A stretch of 64,000 bases of DNA from Taeniopygia guttata (GCF_048771995.1 NC_133024.1:5468001-5532000), one strand, 5' to 3'; numbered from the stretch's first letter, positions 35,416 through 46,800 are shown. The notes: generated by a model from the sequence alone, not told the origin. A program made the numbers and translations.

Positions 35416-35458
35416 ATGGCCGGGCCCTGGGCCGGCCGCGGGCTGCGGGCCGGGAGCC
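35416..35458 (+). CDS. MRPL39: MRPL39 exon 1 (import signal)
   Basis: ATG has A at -3 and G at +4. The exon codes for 14 residues plus one base, and the donor is GTGAGT. The human N-terminus differs in sequence but not in kind, as is usual for targeting peptides. Confidence 0.85.
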
Positions 35459-38400
35459 GTGAGTGCGGGGGGGAAACGGGAATGAGGGAGGGAACGGGAA
35501 TGAGGGAGGGAAACGGGAATGAGGGAGGGAAACGGGAGTGCGGGAGGGGAACGGGAGTGCGGGGCCGGGCCGAGCTCGGGCGTGTACTGCGGCGGTGCTT
35601 CCATGGTGAAACGTAAATTTTAAGGAATTTAGAGATTTTAGAGGAGCTGAGATTTTAGTTAGGGATAAGCCGTACTAGAGTTAATTAAAATAAATGAGTA
35701 GGCCTTGATGAAGTTATAACGAATAATTGATTGCTTGTCAGCACAATGTTTAGTTAGCTGGGTTTATAATGAAGAATATAGAAACTGACAAATAGATTTT
35801 AAGAACATAAGACAATTGTGGGCCTCCTCTGTTCTGAAACCAATTGAAGATAAGGAATGGGAGTTCTACCAAGAGTTCATTTGTCATATTTGCATTGAAA
35901 AGGTAGAAAGGTCAGAACAATGAAGACTTGATTTACTTCCTCATTTTGGGACCCCTCCCCATGAAAGGGACAACTGACCCATTTCGAGGAACAAACTACG
36001 CATGCTTAATAGCTTTTGGAGTGATTAGCATACAAAGCGAGGAATGGGATGTACCAAAATTTTGAATATGCATTTGTATTTTATGTATTCAATACTTGTA
36101 TGGATAAAAGGACTTTGTACTCACCTGAAAGGCGTGGGGTGTATTTGGGAACTATCCCACACGCTGCCTGGTGTCTCAATTAACACACACTTTCTAACTT
36201 CAAACTGTTAGAGAGTTTTTGTCTGTCACAGTTGGATATCGGTACTAGATCAATATCCATATTTTTTTAATAAATCAATGGGCTGAGGTGCCCTTATTAG
36301 GCCACGCATAATAAAAGGGAAGGGCCTTTGCAGCCGGGGAGCGACATTAACTTCTGCATAGGACCAACTACCCAGAGTAGTTAGGGTTGGAAGAGATTTC
36401 TGGAGATCATCCAGGCCTGCCAGGGCAGGGCCACCACGAGCAGGTGACACAGGAGCATGTCCAGGTGGATTTGGAATCTCTCCCTCCACACCCTCCCAGG
36501 GCAGCTTATTCCTCTGCCCCTCTACATGGAAAGAATTTCTTCCTCATGTTGAAGTGAAACTTCTTGTGTTTTAGTTGCTTCTCATCCTGTTGCTGGTCAC
36601 CACTGAAAGGAGTCAGGCACCAACCTCTCGGCACTCGCCTTTGAGATATTTATGTGCATTAATGAGATTCCCTTTCAGTCTTCTCCTCTCCAAACTAAAC
36701 AGGCCCAGCTCCCATGGTCCCTCCTCATAAGAGAGATGCCTGAAACCCCTCATTATCCTTTTGACCCCTTTTGTTGCCTTAGAGTCCCCTGTTGTGACTT
36801 TGTGCAGGCAGTGCAGGGGCCCAGCATGGTCACTTGCTGGAGCTGCAGAAGTGCTGTCTTGTACATATGAGACAGACAGGTGGGTGATCAGCAGTGTTGT
36901 AGAAACCAAAACCTTGTAAAAAGGCTTCGAAAACTCAGCATGGTTGAGGTTGGAAGGGATCACAATGGGTCATCTGGTCCAACCTCTCTGCTCAAGTAGG
37001 ATCATCCCAGAGCACATGGCACAGGGTTGCATCCAGATGGTTCTAAAATATCTCCAGTTAGGGAGACTCCATGCCCTCTCTGGGAAATCTGTTCCGGTGC
37101 TTGGTCACTGTACAGGAAAATTCTTCTTCATGTTTTTGTGGAACTTCTGTGTGTCTGTTTCTACCCCTTGCTTCTTGTTGTATTGCAAGGCAGCACTGAG
37201 CAGAGCTTGGTCCATACTCTGACCCTTCCCTGCAGACACTAACACGCATTGATGAAGTCCCCTCTCACTCATCTCTTCTTGAGGCTGAACAGGCCCAGTT
37301 CCCTCAGGCTTTCTCATAAGAGGAATGCTCTGCTGGACTCACCCCAGGATTGCTTACTCCAGGATTCTTGCTTACTCAATATCTCTCCTGTCACCAGGGT
37401 ACATCTCCACACCAGCTTTCTCTCGGCTGACACCTGACGAGGTGGTTCGGATGCGTAATGAGCTCTTCACCAAAGAGAAAGAGAGACAATTGTCTCTTCA
37501 TCCAAGGATTGAGAAAATTGAAGTGAAATACACTGGGAAGTTGCACCATGGCAGTGTGTTTGTCATGAACAAGGCTCTGTCTACGCCGTACAACTGTGCC
37601 ATGCGTAAGTGGATGGGCTTCTGAACTAACCATCATTTTGTGCTGTCAGTTGAAATAAAAACAGTTAGTTTTTGGAGGCTTATTTCACAGTTCATCCTTC
37701 CAGGTCATTTACAAATATGAAACTTGCAGTTGTTAGAAATGCAGCAGTCTGAACTGCTGATCTTGAAAAATATGGTTAATAACTAACTAATACTTCAGAT
37801 TTTTTTTTTTACTTTCTTTAGATTTAAGTGAATGGCATTGCAAGAATTCTGTTCTGGCTTCTGTGGATGGTGAAATCTGGGACATGTACAGACCCCTGAC
37901 CAAATCATGTGAAATTCAGTTCCTTACCTTCAAAGATGAAGATCCAGAGGAAGTAAACAAGGTAAGTTATTATCCTGTTCCATTGTAGGTGACCCTGGTT
38001 CTCTGTACCTTGTCTTCCAAGTGGCCCTAATTACGACCACTTGATTCTGTGTGTACCTTTCAGTTCCATGCCTGTCTGCTTTCTTGAACTTTGTTGTCAT
38101 TAAAGTTCAGACATTTTTAATGTCTTTTTAATGGTGCACCGTGGCTATTATTAGCTGGACTAGTGTGTGGGCTAGGTGAATTGTTGGCTTTCCTTTCAAC
38201 TGTTGTATTATTCTGTGATTTCAGATTTAAATATCTCCAGGGTTACATCTGGCTTGCATTCTAAGTGCAGTTTTGATTTTTCAAATTTAATTCTGTTTGG
38301 AGGATCATCTCTGAATAGAAGTTTAAATACTAAAGAAAGTAATCATAGAATCATGGAAAAGCTTGGGTTGGAAGGGGCATTAGAAGCTCATCCAGTTCCA

Positions 38401-41400
38401 CCCTCTGCCATGGGCAGGGATACCTTCCACTAGACCAAGTCACTCATAGCCTTGTCCAGTCTGGCCTTGAACACTTCCAGGGGTGGAATGCTTGGGTTGG
38501 CAGCTAGGTTAGTGCATCATCCAGTTAAGTTTTGGGGGATTTTTTTTTAATAATTAGCTTCTAGGCATTAAATTCCTCTTCTGAAATTCTCTTTGCAGGC
38601 ATATTGGCGTTCCTGTGCCATGATCATGGCGTGTGTGCTAGAGAGAGCATTCAAGGATGAATACTCAGTCAACCTAGTTAAAACTCCAGAAGTGCCAGGT
38701 GATAAAAGTGCTTTATATTGATTGTCTTTTGCTGCTTCTCAAGCGAGTGTAATAACCAAACTTAGAGAAAAATTATTTCCAGTGATTGATGATACTTAGC
38801 ATTGATACGTGTATTGCATGCTGTTGCCTTTAATTTATAATAACCACACTAAAACCAATTTTGTTGCAAATGTTCAGAAAATAGGTCCATGTGGCCTCTG
38901 GGTTTCAGACCACTTAGGATTTCATAGCTGAAATTAGTAACTAAACCTCTGTATTGTGAAGTTACATGAGCAAGGTTTCTAGATGTGATGTGACATGTTT
39001 CTGTGGAATTTGCTTTAATAACTGCATAACCTTGTCCATCCCTTCAGTTTCTAAAAGTGGCAATGTCTACACCAAATTGGAAGATTATTGAGATACAAAC
39101 AAGCTTAGTAACAGCTTCTGCTCATCTGTGATCTAAGATTTAGAAAAGTGAGAAAATGCACAATAGAAGAGGTTGTTTCAATAACAAAATCAGCATAACT
39201 ATGCATTTAATATATGAGAAGGTTGGTTGCTGGTCATGTGGAGTGCTATAACTGCTTCTCTTTTTAGCCATTTTAGCATTTGTTATGATTGATAAGCACA
39301 GGTAAATATTTCAGTTCTACCAGAATTTGGAATAATCTTGGATATGCTCAGCTATATCATTTTACTGCATGTATAGAAATAGTGTGATTTCACTGGGTTC
39401 ATAGATTTGATTTCTAAATAGCCATTACTCAATATACACAAAATATCTAACCACTGTCAGATAAATTTGTGTTGCCTTTACCAGAAATTTGTGCCATGCT
39501 TATATCATGGATAAACAGCTCTAATATTGTCTGATTTCACTATGCAAAAAATTCCTCTTTATAATTTAGTAGTTCACATTTATTGTATGAGGCCTACAAT
39601 GGAAAAAGAGTGACGTGTTTCTAAAGTGAGTGGTTTTGATTTTTTTCTGTAGTTTTAGGTGCAGTTTTGTGAAGCAGTTTATTTTTTCTCCTCTTTATTT
39701 GGATTCTGTTATACTGACATTGCCTTAAAACTCCTTTCAAATTACCTTCTCATTCAGTGAAATTAAATTAAAACAACACAACTTCAATCTGTCATTTTAT
39801 AGTATAATCAGAGCTGAAAACTTTTGTCTTATGATGAATTTCTAGAAGTAATTCTGTTTTTCTTCTAATTTATTTTGTTGTAAGAATATAGTATGACTGT
39901 AAAATGCATACTTTGTTACAAACATGAATATTTTTATCTTTGGAATGGAACTGCAGTGATCTCTGGAGCTTTCTGTTGTGATGTGGTTTTGGACAATAAA
40001 CTGAATGACTGGAAACCAACAAATGTAAGCACTTCTCAGGCGTAAATCCAAAAAGTTCTATCGCTTGTGTCCTTGACCAGTTGTTCTTTTTTAATAGGGG
40101 AGAAGAGACAGAGCTTTTTTCCTCTTTTAGTTAATGCACATTTGGAGTAGTCTGTGGGAGCTGATCTCTGCATTTACCACACACTGGTGCTATGGCAGAA
40201 TGCTCTTGCATTTCCTTTCAGACAAAAATAAGCCTTGTGCTGTCTTCCACATGCTTTCAGGCTTTAGGTCTGTGGAGCTAGAGAAAATTCTAGTCTGATA
40301 CAAGTTCAGAAATAGTTAATGGGGCCATTGGGACCTCAGTGCCATATTTGTTACTGTACAGATCTGTTCCTCCTCAGCTGCTCTTGCCTGGTAATGTAGA
40401 TGCAGCCACAGTCTTTGTGTGAGTAGAGATTCTGAAAATAAAAGTGTGTATAAGGCATATTTTCTGGTGGTTTACAGCAGAAGCAGTTTGTTGTTGAATA
40501 AAATCTGAGTGCATTCAGCTGCAGCTCTCCTTAATAGCTTGCTTATGTTTCATGCTCTGCAGTAAATCTAAATCTGAATACTGTAAATCTCAGAAGCATT
40601 TGTGATCACAAATGTTTTACCCATCTGGTGTCCATTCTTGTTCTTGTGCCCAAAAACCACCAGAGGGGTGTATGGCTAGCAAAGCAATATTGGTACAATA
40701 CAGAATTTTTCTTTCGTATGATCTTGTGGCTGAAGTAATTTAGTTAGAATTATTTTCTACATGACATTTAAATGTAATTCCACCGCATAACAATTTCTTA
40801 CTTAGGAGCAAATCTGAATTATGCAGAACCATTCAAGGTGACAGATTTTTATTTATTAAATATTCAGTACCTTTTTTTCACTTTGACCTATCATCATTAG
40901 AGCTTATTTATAAGTGAAGACACTACCCTGGGAAACAAGATTTATAAATGAGTATTCAACAGTAGCAAGACTCTGTATGTAGTACCATGTAGGGAAAACC
41001 TACTATTAAACTGCCTACATGGGCAGTTTAATTAATATGTATTGTTTTTGATGGAAAAATGCCTATTTCTCATTGAAATGACTGGGCATTAAAACAGTGA
41101 TGATCTATAGTGCTCTTATGATAATAGTAAGACACTCCTACAGTAAAATTGCTATATTTAGGGTTTATAGTAGATGATCTTTGTTGCTTTGACTAATATT
41201 TAGTGTTTGCTGTGCTTTTTCTGTTCACTACAGCTATGAAAAGGTGGTTACAGTTTTTATGTTCTTTTATTAGGACAACTTCTGTTCTCTTACAAGGGAT
41301 GCCAGAAAGCTAATCCATCAAGACCTGCCCTTTGAAACACTGCATGTTGAAGCAAAAGTAGCACGTGAAATGTTTCAGCATAATGTGTGAGTGTCTGAAT

Positions 41401-44400
41401 TTGCCTTTCTTTCAAAGAGGCAATTAGAAATCCTGTAAAATCTTTGCTTGGTTTTATAAATCTAAAATAAGATGTGACAGGTGAAGTACGAAGGTACTTC
41501 TCCCACTGCTCTGAATGAGCCTGCCTCATTCTTTTTCCTCACCAACTTACTTAGTTCTTACTGTTCTCTTCAGAAGCCAACACCAGGCACCTTTCCTGGA
41601 TGTAGTTTTGTGACAAACTGGAAGACTGAGACTTCTTTTGTTCACTAGTGAGCTTCAAGATTCCACTGTTATTAAATTAAAACTCTGGTGGTTAGCCTTG
41701 ACATGGTAGCCTTTTCTGAAAGGCTTCCATACTTTAAGAAATGAATATTTTTCATGTCCTGGTACCTTGAAATGAAGATTTAATGAAATGCAGTTTTTGA
41801 ACTGTGCAAGGGAAAATGGGTAAAATACTTTGGTCTGTGCTATAAAAATAGGTTTGTTCAAAACCTCCTGTCTTCTTTGCTGAAAAAAAATACCTCAGCT
41901 ATGTTTCTGGTCCACAGCTTTTTGGCAGTTGGAGAGGTGTAGGGGGAATATGAGAAATAATTTATAATTTTGTGAACCAAATTAAACTACAATAAAGCTA
42001 AAGTTTCAAAATAGCAAATTTTTTAGCTTAATGCTGAAGGTAATTTTACTGTGACATACCGATCTGCATTGACAGCAGGTGGGAGCTGACTTTAGATGGT
42101 ACCTTTAGATATCGTGTATAGAAAGCACAGAGAGCATTTTCCTGCATTGCAGCAACCAGATGTTAAGGGCTACACATTGCATCAAGTCAGTTTAGGTGAT
42201 GTCAGGGTGTCTTCTAGTCTTACAGGTGACCTGAAAAACTCTTATTTGTAGTAGTAGGTCCATTGTATCTTCCTGAGTAAAACTGCTGTGGGAGCATGGC
42301 TCACCTATAAAATATGCATGGAATAGACTGGAATAGATATTTCAATAGGAAGGGACCTACAACAACCACCTAGTCCAGCTGCCTGGCTGATATGGGGCTG
42401 ACAAGTTATAACAAGTTATTAAAAGCATTGCCCAGTGACAGGCTTGGGGCATTGACCACCTCTCCAAGAAGCCTGGTCAGTGTTTGAGCACTGTCTCCTA
42501 AGGAAATGCTTCCTAGTGTCTAGTTTGAACTGCCTTCCAGCACAGCATTAAACCATTCCCAAACATCCTGTCTCAGGGTCCTGTGTTGACTGTGCCTGAT
42601 GATTGCACTATTTTTAAAGTGCCTTTCAGTAGTGCTCAGTAAAATCTCTGTAATTTTTCCATGAACTGAGGTTAACTAACAGGTCTGTTAATGAAATTTG
42701 TCAATATGTGTTCTCATTAGGAATTTAAACCAGTCTCAAAACTCACATAAATACAAGCATGATTTTTAGGAATTTTAAATGAATTAAAATAGTTTCTGAA
42801 GTGTCTTTATAAGAGCAAGGTGTTAAAGGTGAGGATTTTTAAAATAATTTTTTTTCTTGTCCAGATACAAAATGGAGATGATAGAAAGAAAAGCTGCTCA
42901 GAATATGGAAGGAATTGTACCATTATATAGGTAAGAAAAACTGAACTCCCATTCTGTAATGATTCACTGGAACATTTGAGTATATTGCAAGTACTCTCTG
43001 CAAGTGAGAAGAGCAAGTTACTTGGGATAGTTTTCAATTTAAAGATCTAATGTCTGTGGTCTGTCTTAAGTTGTTGGTGTGGTTTCTTTGCTTGTTTTTT
43101 TTAATATAACCATTATTTTGTGATACTTCGTGATACTACATTTCTGTTTCTTGGTATGTTAAGGATGGTAAGTGCTAGAGAAGTCTTACTGTTTTCAGTA
43201 CTTTTACATGAAAACCAAGTAAATGTGTAGAGCTTGACAGGCTAAATAAAATACAAATCAAATACTTGTTTGAAAACAAGAGTTAGCATTGTATAATGGA
43301 TTTTTCTTTCAGAGTTGTCACGATCTTCCTAACTTGCAATCTTCTGCTATGTAGTGGTGGAGATGAGAATAGAACAGCATCCTGGGGATACAGTATAAGA
43401 TGCAGAGTTCTTAGTCTGGAGGCAGGATAATTACCTGTACCTCAGGCAATTCTCTGTCTTAGGCTATTGTAGGATATTCAGTTGCGTAGATGTCTAAAGA
43501 GTTCCTAATTTGTTTTTGTTCTGTCTTAAGGAGCATAATCTATCTAAAGGAACAGATGACTTTGCAGTGGTGGTTCTTGAAATTTTAGAACAATGTTGTG
43601 TTGTTCTCTCCTTCCTCCCACGCTGATTTGCTCAATAAAGGGGAAAATGGGCTTACCTATTTCCTTCTGGGAGAGGTTCATTCTCAGTATTTCTTTGCTC
43701 TACTATGCTGTCTCTCTTTTCTTAATTGATTTGCAGTTTTCCAAGAACTGGAAAGGGAAATAACTGTGCAGGTTGTAAACACTGTGGAAAACAGGTGATC
43801 TTGGAGACAAATCTTTTTCTGGTGAATGACAGTTATCTCAGTTGTAGAGCCAACATGGCATCAAACTTTTTTAACCTAAGATCCTTTCCTAGACCTGAGG
43901 TTTACATTTTCTAAGTTCAGTTAAGGAAATTGTGTGATCTGATAAGTACTTTTAATTTAGGAAACTTAAAAATGCTGAGCTGGAGATTTGTTTAGATTTG
44001 GTTTGGGGTTTCTCGTGGATTTTCTTTCTGTTGATTGGAATTTGATAATCAAAAATAAAACCTCATCTCCTTGTATTTTGCTCCAGATATATTTGGCATA
44101 TAAGCTGGGGTTTTTTTTTGTCCTCCCAGGTTTGGTGACTTTGTAGATGTTAGTGAAGGTCCTCATATTCCAAGGACAAGTTTCTGTTTCCAGTATGAGA
44201 TAACAGCAGCCCATAATCTTCAGACTGACCAGTCTGAATTGATAAGGAGATTCCAGGGTGTGTCCTTGCCAGTCCATTTGAAGGTAAGTAATTAATTTTG
44301 CACAGGTTTTCCTTCTTTAAATCAGAGCGTTTTACCTGTGTTTCCATCTTTGTTAGGTGCTGTGTCGGTAGCTAAATGGATTTCATAGTTGAGAACTGTA

Positions 44401-46070
44401 GAAAGGGAGGGCCTTGATGGTGACTGTGTTGGATATTTGGGGTTCATTTTCTTCAAACAGTTGTGGATGTACAGTCAGAACTAGAAAAGTCTGCCTGAGA
44501 GGACCCATGATGTTATTTTTCAGTATGGAAAGGTTGTTTTGGTTGTATAATTCCTGCATGGATATTTCATTCTGCTTGCCTAAGTTGTGCATGTCAGTCT
44601 TCTTACATCTAGGCTACTGACAGTGCTTAAAAGAGCTTTGTATTTAAACTTGTGATAAAGATACAATCAAAGAATTTCATTACACCAAAGTAAAAAGTAG
44701 CAGCAACAAAAAATTTCCTAGCTCTAATGAGTCTTAAACAAAGGCTTTGCAGAACTGAAGGTGGAGGCAGGAGTCTTTATTCCCATTCGTGTTGACTTAC
44801 ACAATTTTGACCTTGTGGTCTGCACATGTACTATTGTCTTAGTTGGGGAAGTTTTCAGGGGTTCCTCAGCTCATCTCTGTGTTCCCTTCCTAAGCATAAT
44901 TCCCAGTTTTGCCAGTTAATTCCTCAAGGATTCCACACAGTGGATGAATCATAGAACCATTAAATGGTTTAGGTTAAAAGGGACCTTAAAATTTATACAG
45001 TTCCAATTCCCCTTCCAAGGGGAGGGGCACCTTCCACTGGACCAGGTTGCTCAGAGCTCTATTCAACCTGGCCATGAACACTTCAGGGATGGGGCATGTG
45101 ATGGGTAGACATTTATTCAAGTCCCCCACATGAATATGGGCAAATTGGACACCAAAATTTTAAGTTGGTAAAACGGAACATTTGAACTGGACATAATTAT
45201 GGTTTTTACCATCATTTCTATACATTTGTCAAATCTGTTCTATGATAAGATTATTTTTTACCTCTACTAACATAATTTAATGACATTTCACACAGGCTCA
45301 CCACAGTGTGTGGCACAAACTGCTGGAAAGATCAAAGAGGCTGGTAAGTTCACTAGTGGTGAAGTACAGGCTACCAAATATCAAGGTATGCTCTGATAGA
45401 GGACACTTTGAATTACAGGTAGGTAGTATACTCAAGAACATATATTTAGGAATGGAAATATTCACAGGTGAATGGAAATCAGAAATCTAACTGCTTATTT
45501 ATTAGAGGACATGGTAGCACTGTTTCTGAGGTCTCTTATTAAAAAGCATTGTGCCATTTAAGAAACATATACTGTTTGGTTGATATGATTTGTCCAATTG
45601 AAAAATACTTCGAGGTAAACGGAACTATAAAATATCATAACCAAATAACCACTATCAAGACATATTTAAACATAGGAAGTCTTTGTAAAAATTAAAGAGC
45701 AGCTGTTGAAGAGCCTTCTGATTAATAATTTAACTTACTTGTTTAACAAGAGACAGAAAAAAAACTACTTAATGTCTTCTGAAACTTGTTAGCCATGGAT
45801 ATGGCATCTTCCCTGAACTTAGTTTGAATATTCTTGTCCTTCAGGTTGTTTAATTTTGGAGAAGATAATAGTCTTTGTAGATTGTCCTTTCTTGTTACAG
45901 TGACAGTATGAGCAGAGGATTTTCAGGATCAAGGAGAGTGAAATAATTTTAAAAAATATTACAAAATTGATATCTTTCTGCAGGTCACTGAAGAAGAATA
46001 TTTGGAAGCAGCAGCATCATGTCTTGAGGCAAAAGATGGAACTGAAGAAGGAAAACCTGTATCAGTTTAA
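35416..46070 (+). CDS. MRPL39: MRPL39, mitochondrial large ribosomal subunit protein mL39
   Basis: Ten exons join in phase to 1026 bases, 341 residues plus stop (human about 338): 35416-35458, 37398-37604, 37822-37961, 38599-38698, 39957-40024, 41274-41386, 42865-42930, 44130-44283, 45296-45343 and 45984-46070. All introns are GT-AG. The N-terminus ([16 protein letters not shown]) is arginine-rich with no acidic residue, as expected of a mitochondrial import signal. Conserved blocks include [99 protein letters not shown] and [13 protein letters not shown]. The protein resembles the N-terminal TGS and editing-like part of threonyl-tRNA synthetase, but it acts as a structural subunit of the mitoribosome. 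It is head-to-head with JAM2 and tail-to-tail with the miR-155 gene. Confidence 0.97.
35462..35572 (+). repeat. G-rich minisatellite at the start of MRPL39 intron 1
   Basis: About five units of roughly 18-19 bases built on GGGAATGAGGGAGGGAAAC, with later units reading GGGAGTGCGGG. It starts directly after the exon 1 donor. Several closely spaced G-triplets make G-quadruplex folding plausible. Confidence 0.9.
35607..36230 (+). mobile_element. Solo LTR, ERVK-like (fossil), in MRPL39 intron 1
   Basis: The segment ends GAGTTTTTGTCTGTCACA and has the layout of a retroviral LTR in the sense direction. A GGATAAAAGGAC TATA-like site lies at about 36100. It is followed by a GCCTGGTGTCTCAATTAACA stretch of R/U5 type. 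The 3' end is clear. The 5' end (TGAAACG) is approximate, and I cannot show a matching target duplication. Whole-element internal sequence is absent. Family is by resemblance to avian ERVK LTRs. Confidence 0.6.
36376..36855 (-). mobile_element. CR1 LINE 3' fragment
   Basis: GGGTTGGAAGAGATTTCTGG, GGAGATCATCCAGG, GAAAGAATTTCTTCCTCATG, CTCCAAACTAAACAGGCCCA and CTCCTCATAAGAGA are reverse complement CR1 tail. The terminal repeat is eroded. Confidence 0.92.
36925..37346 (-). mobile_element. CR1 LINE 3' fragment next to MRPL39 exon 2
   Basis: GGTTGAGGTTGGAAGGGATC, CTGGTCCAACCTC, CTTCTTGAGGCTGAACAGGC and TTCTCATAAGAGGAATGCTC are reverse CR1 tail. It ends about 50 bases before the exon 2 acceptor. 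The preceding CR1 (36376) has the same orientation and is a separate insertion. Confidence 0.92.
37398..37604 (+). CDS. MRPL39: MRPL39 exon 2
   Basis: Acceptor TGTCACCAG, donor GTAAGT, 207 bases, residues 15-83. It encodes [19 protein letters not shown], the [19 protein letters not shown] block and [15 protein letters not shown], close to human. Confidence 0.96.
37822..37961 (+). CDS. MRPL39: MRPL39 exon 3
   Basis: Acceptor TTCTTTAG, donor GTAAGT, 140 bases. It encodes [35 protein letters not shown] and DPEEVNK. Confidence 0.97.
38342..38485 (-). mobile_element. CR1 LINE 3' fragment
   Basis: CATAGAATCATGGAAAAGCT, GGGTTGGAAGGGGCATTAG, CCATGGGCAGGGATACCTTC and GAACACTTCCAGGGGTGG are reverse CR1 tail. 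It lies in MRPL39 intron 3, about 110 bases before exon 4. Confidence 0.93.
38599..38698 (+). CDS. MRPL39: MRPL39 exon 4
   Basis: Acceptor CTTTGCAG, donor GTGATA, 100 bases. It encodes [18 protein letters not shown] and [12 protein letters not shown]. Confidence 0.96.
39957..40024 (+). CDS. MRPL39: MRPL39 exon 5
   Basis: Acceptor GAACTGCAG, donor GTAAGC, 68 bases. It encodes [18 protein letters not shown], matching human ISGAFCYDVVLD. Confidence 0.96.
41274..41386 (+). CDS. MRPL39: MRPL39 exon 6
   Basis: Acceptor TTTTATTAG, donor GTGAGT, 113 bases. A second GT lies two bases earlier, but only the GTGAGT choice keeps the frame into exon 7. It encodes [20 protein letters not shown] and the [12 protein letters not shown] block. 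Confidence 0.95.
42316..42565 (-). mobile_element. CR1 LINE 3' fragment, diverged
   Basis: GGAATAGACTGGAATAGATA, AGGAAGGGACCTACAACAAC, CTAGTCCAGCTGCC, GGCATTGACCACCTCTCC and TTTGAACTGCCTTCC fit an older CR1 subfamily in reverse. Confidence 0.8.
42865..42930 (+). CDS. MRPL39: MRPL39 exon 7
   Basis: Acceptor TTCTTGTCCAG, donor GTAAGA, 66 bases. It encodes [20 protein letters not shown]. Human has [20 protein letters not shown]. Confidence 0.95.
   Translation: MQNGDDRKKSCSEYGRNCTII
44130..44283 (+). CDS. MRPL39: MRPL39 exon 8
   Basis: Acceptor TCCTCCCAG, donor GTAAGT, 154 bases. It encodes [31 protein letters not shown] and the strongly conserved [14 protein letters not shown]. Confidence 0.97.
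44944..45098 (-). mobile_element. CR1 LINE 3' fragment
   Basis: ATGAATCATAGAACCATTAA, AGGTTAAAAGGGACCTTAAA, CACCTTCCACTGGACCAGG and ATTCAACCTGGCCATGAACA are reverse CR1 tail, in MRPL39 intron 8. Confidence 0.92.
45296..45343 (+). CDS. MRPL39: MRPL39 exon 9
   Basis: Acceptor TTCACACAG, donor GTAAGT, 48 bases. It encodes [16 protein letters not shown]. Human has AHFTIWDKLLERSRKM. Confidence 0.95.
45984..46070 (+). CDS. MRPL39: MRPL39 exon 10 (C-terminus)
   Basis: Acceptor TTCTGCAG; the TAA stop is at 46068-46070. It encodes [19 protein letters not shown] and a short acidic tail. The tail is longer than and unlike the human end, which is normal for a poorly constrained terminus. Confidence 0.9.
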   Translation, partial: VTEEEYLEAAASCLEAKDGTEEGKPVSV

Positions 46071-46125
46071 ATTAAGTTGAACCTCTAAATGTACATAATA
46101 ATAAAATATGTATTTTTAATTACTT
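46071..46125 (+). terminator. MRPL39: MRPL39 3' UTR and poly(A) signal
   Basis: AATAAA at 46100-46105 lies 30 bases after the stop. A T/G-rich stretch (TTACTTGTTTGTGCC) follows and fits the downstream cleavage element. The 3' UTR is therefore only about 50 bases. Confidence 0.85.
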
Positions 46126-46158
46126 GTTTGTGCCTCTTAGAAAAATGTCTTGGGTAAT

Positions 46159-46800
46159 TGTGCTGGTTTAGGGCAAATTTGGGAGAAAACCTCCAAATGG
46201 GGCTCCCCCCAAGAAAGCAAACCCACACAGTCCCTCCCCCTCAACTGGTTCAGGAAAAATTTCCTTGGAGAGAAGTGGGAAAAAACCTGTTTATTTAAAC
46301 AGGCAAAGCACTCCCCAGCACAAAAAATGAACAATACCAGATGACAAAACTCATTTGCTGCTCTGAAGAGATGACAAATTCAGAAAATCCAGTGGGTGGT
46401 GCTCTGTTATCAGTCCTTCCGGCACTGGGAAAAGCTGCTGCCCAGAGCAGGCCCTGGTAGACCACAAAGTGCAAGCTCTTGGTATTTCCCAGGTCCCAGT
46501 CTAAAACAGGCTCAAACAGTTCCAAGAAAAGGGAAAGAAAACCAGTCCAGGGAAAACAACTTTGCCTCGGCTAGCTAAACTAACTAAAAAGCAAAGGAGC
46601 ACTCTGTTCTGCCCTGTCCATGCCCAGAAAGCACAGTCCAGCAGAATGTGGAGGAGTGAGTAGAGGCTGATAACAAACTCTGTGCTTCTTCTCTGTGAGC
46701 CTTCGCTCTCAGAGCCAGTCTTGAAGGCACAGAATATAATATCCAGCATAAACAGAACACACAACTGGGGATACAAGCATCATAACCTCCCCCTAGGACA
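46159..46800 (+). mobile_element. Solo LTR, ERVL-like (fossil)
   Basis: It starts TGTGCTGGTTTAGGGC and ends CCCCCTAGGACA. It is flanked by GTAAT and GAAAT, a near-match 5-bp target duplication. Start and internal text (GGGAGAAAACCTCCAAATGG, GGCTCCCCCCAAGAAAGCAA) resemble an LTR family common in songbirds. No internal viral sequence is attached. It begins about 53 bases after the MRPL39 poly(A) signal. Confidence 0.8.

Larger units (their letters stand above)
35285..35600 (+). promoter_or_regulatory. MRPL39: CpG-island promoter of MRPL39
   Basis: A CpG-dense block surrounds exon 1 in otherwise AT-rich sequence. TTTCCGG at 35373-35379, the reverse of an ETS/GABPA core, lies about 40 bases before the start codon. 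ETS sites are common in promoters of nuclear genes for mitochondrial proteins. No TATA box is seen. Confidence 0.75.
35459..45983 (+). other. MRPL39: MRPL39 introns
   Basis: Nine introns with GT-AG ends. Intron 1 is filled largely by a minisatellite, a solo LTR and two CR1 copies. The others are AT-rich and hold the CR1 fragments listed, with no further exon or RNA gene recognised. Confidence 0.85.

Noticed and set aside
35065-35604. 179-codon proline-rich minus-strand frame opposite MRPL39 exon 1
   Set aside because: GC-rich CpG island and minisatellite text lacks stops by composition; it is a shadow of the promoter.
41385-41390. Alternative donor GTGTGA for MRPL39 exon 6
   Set aside because: Using it breaks the frame into exon 7; the GTGAGT two bases later restores human-like protein sequence.
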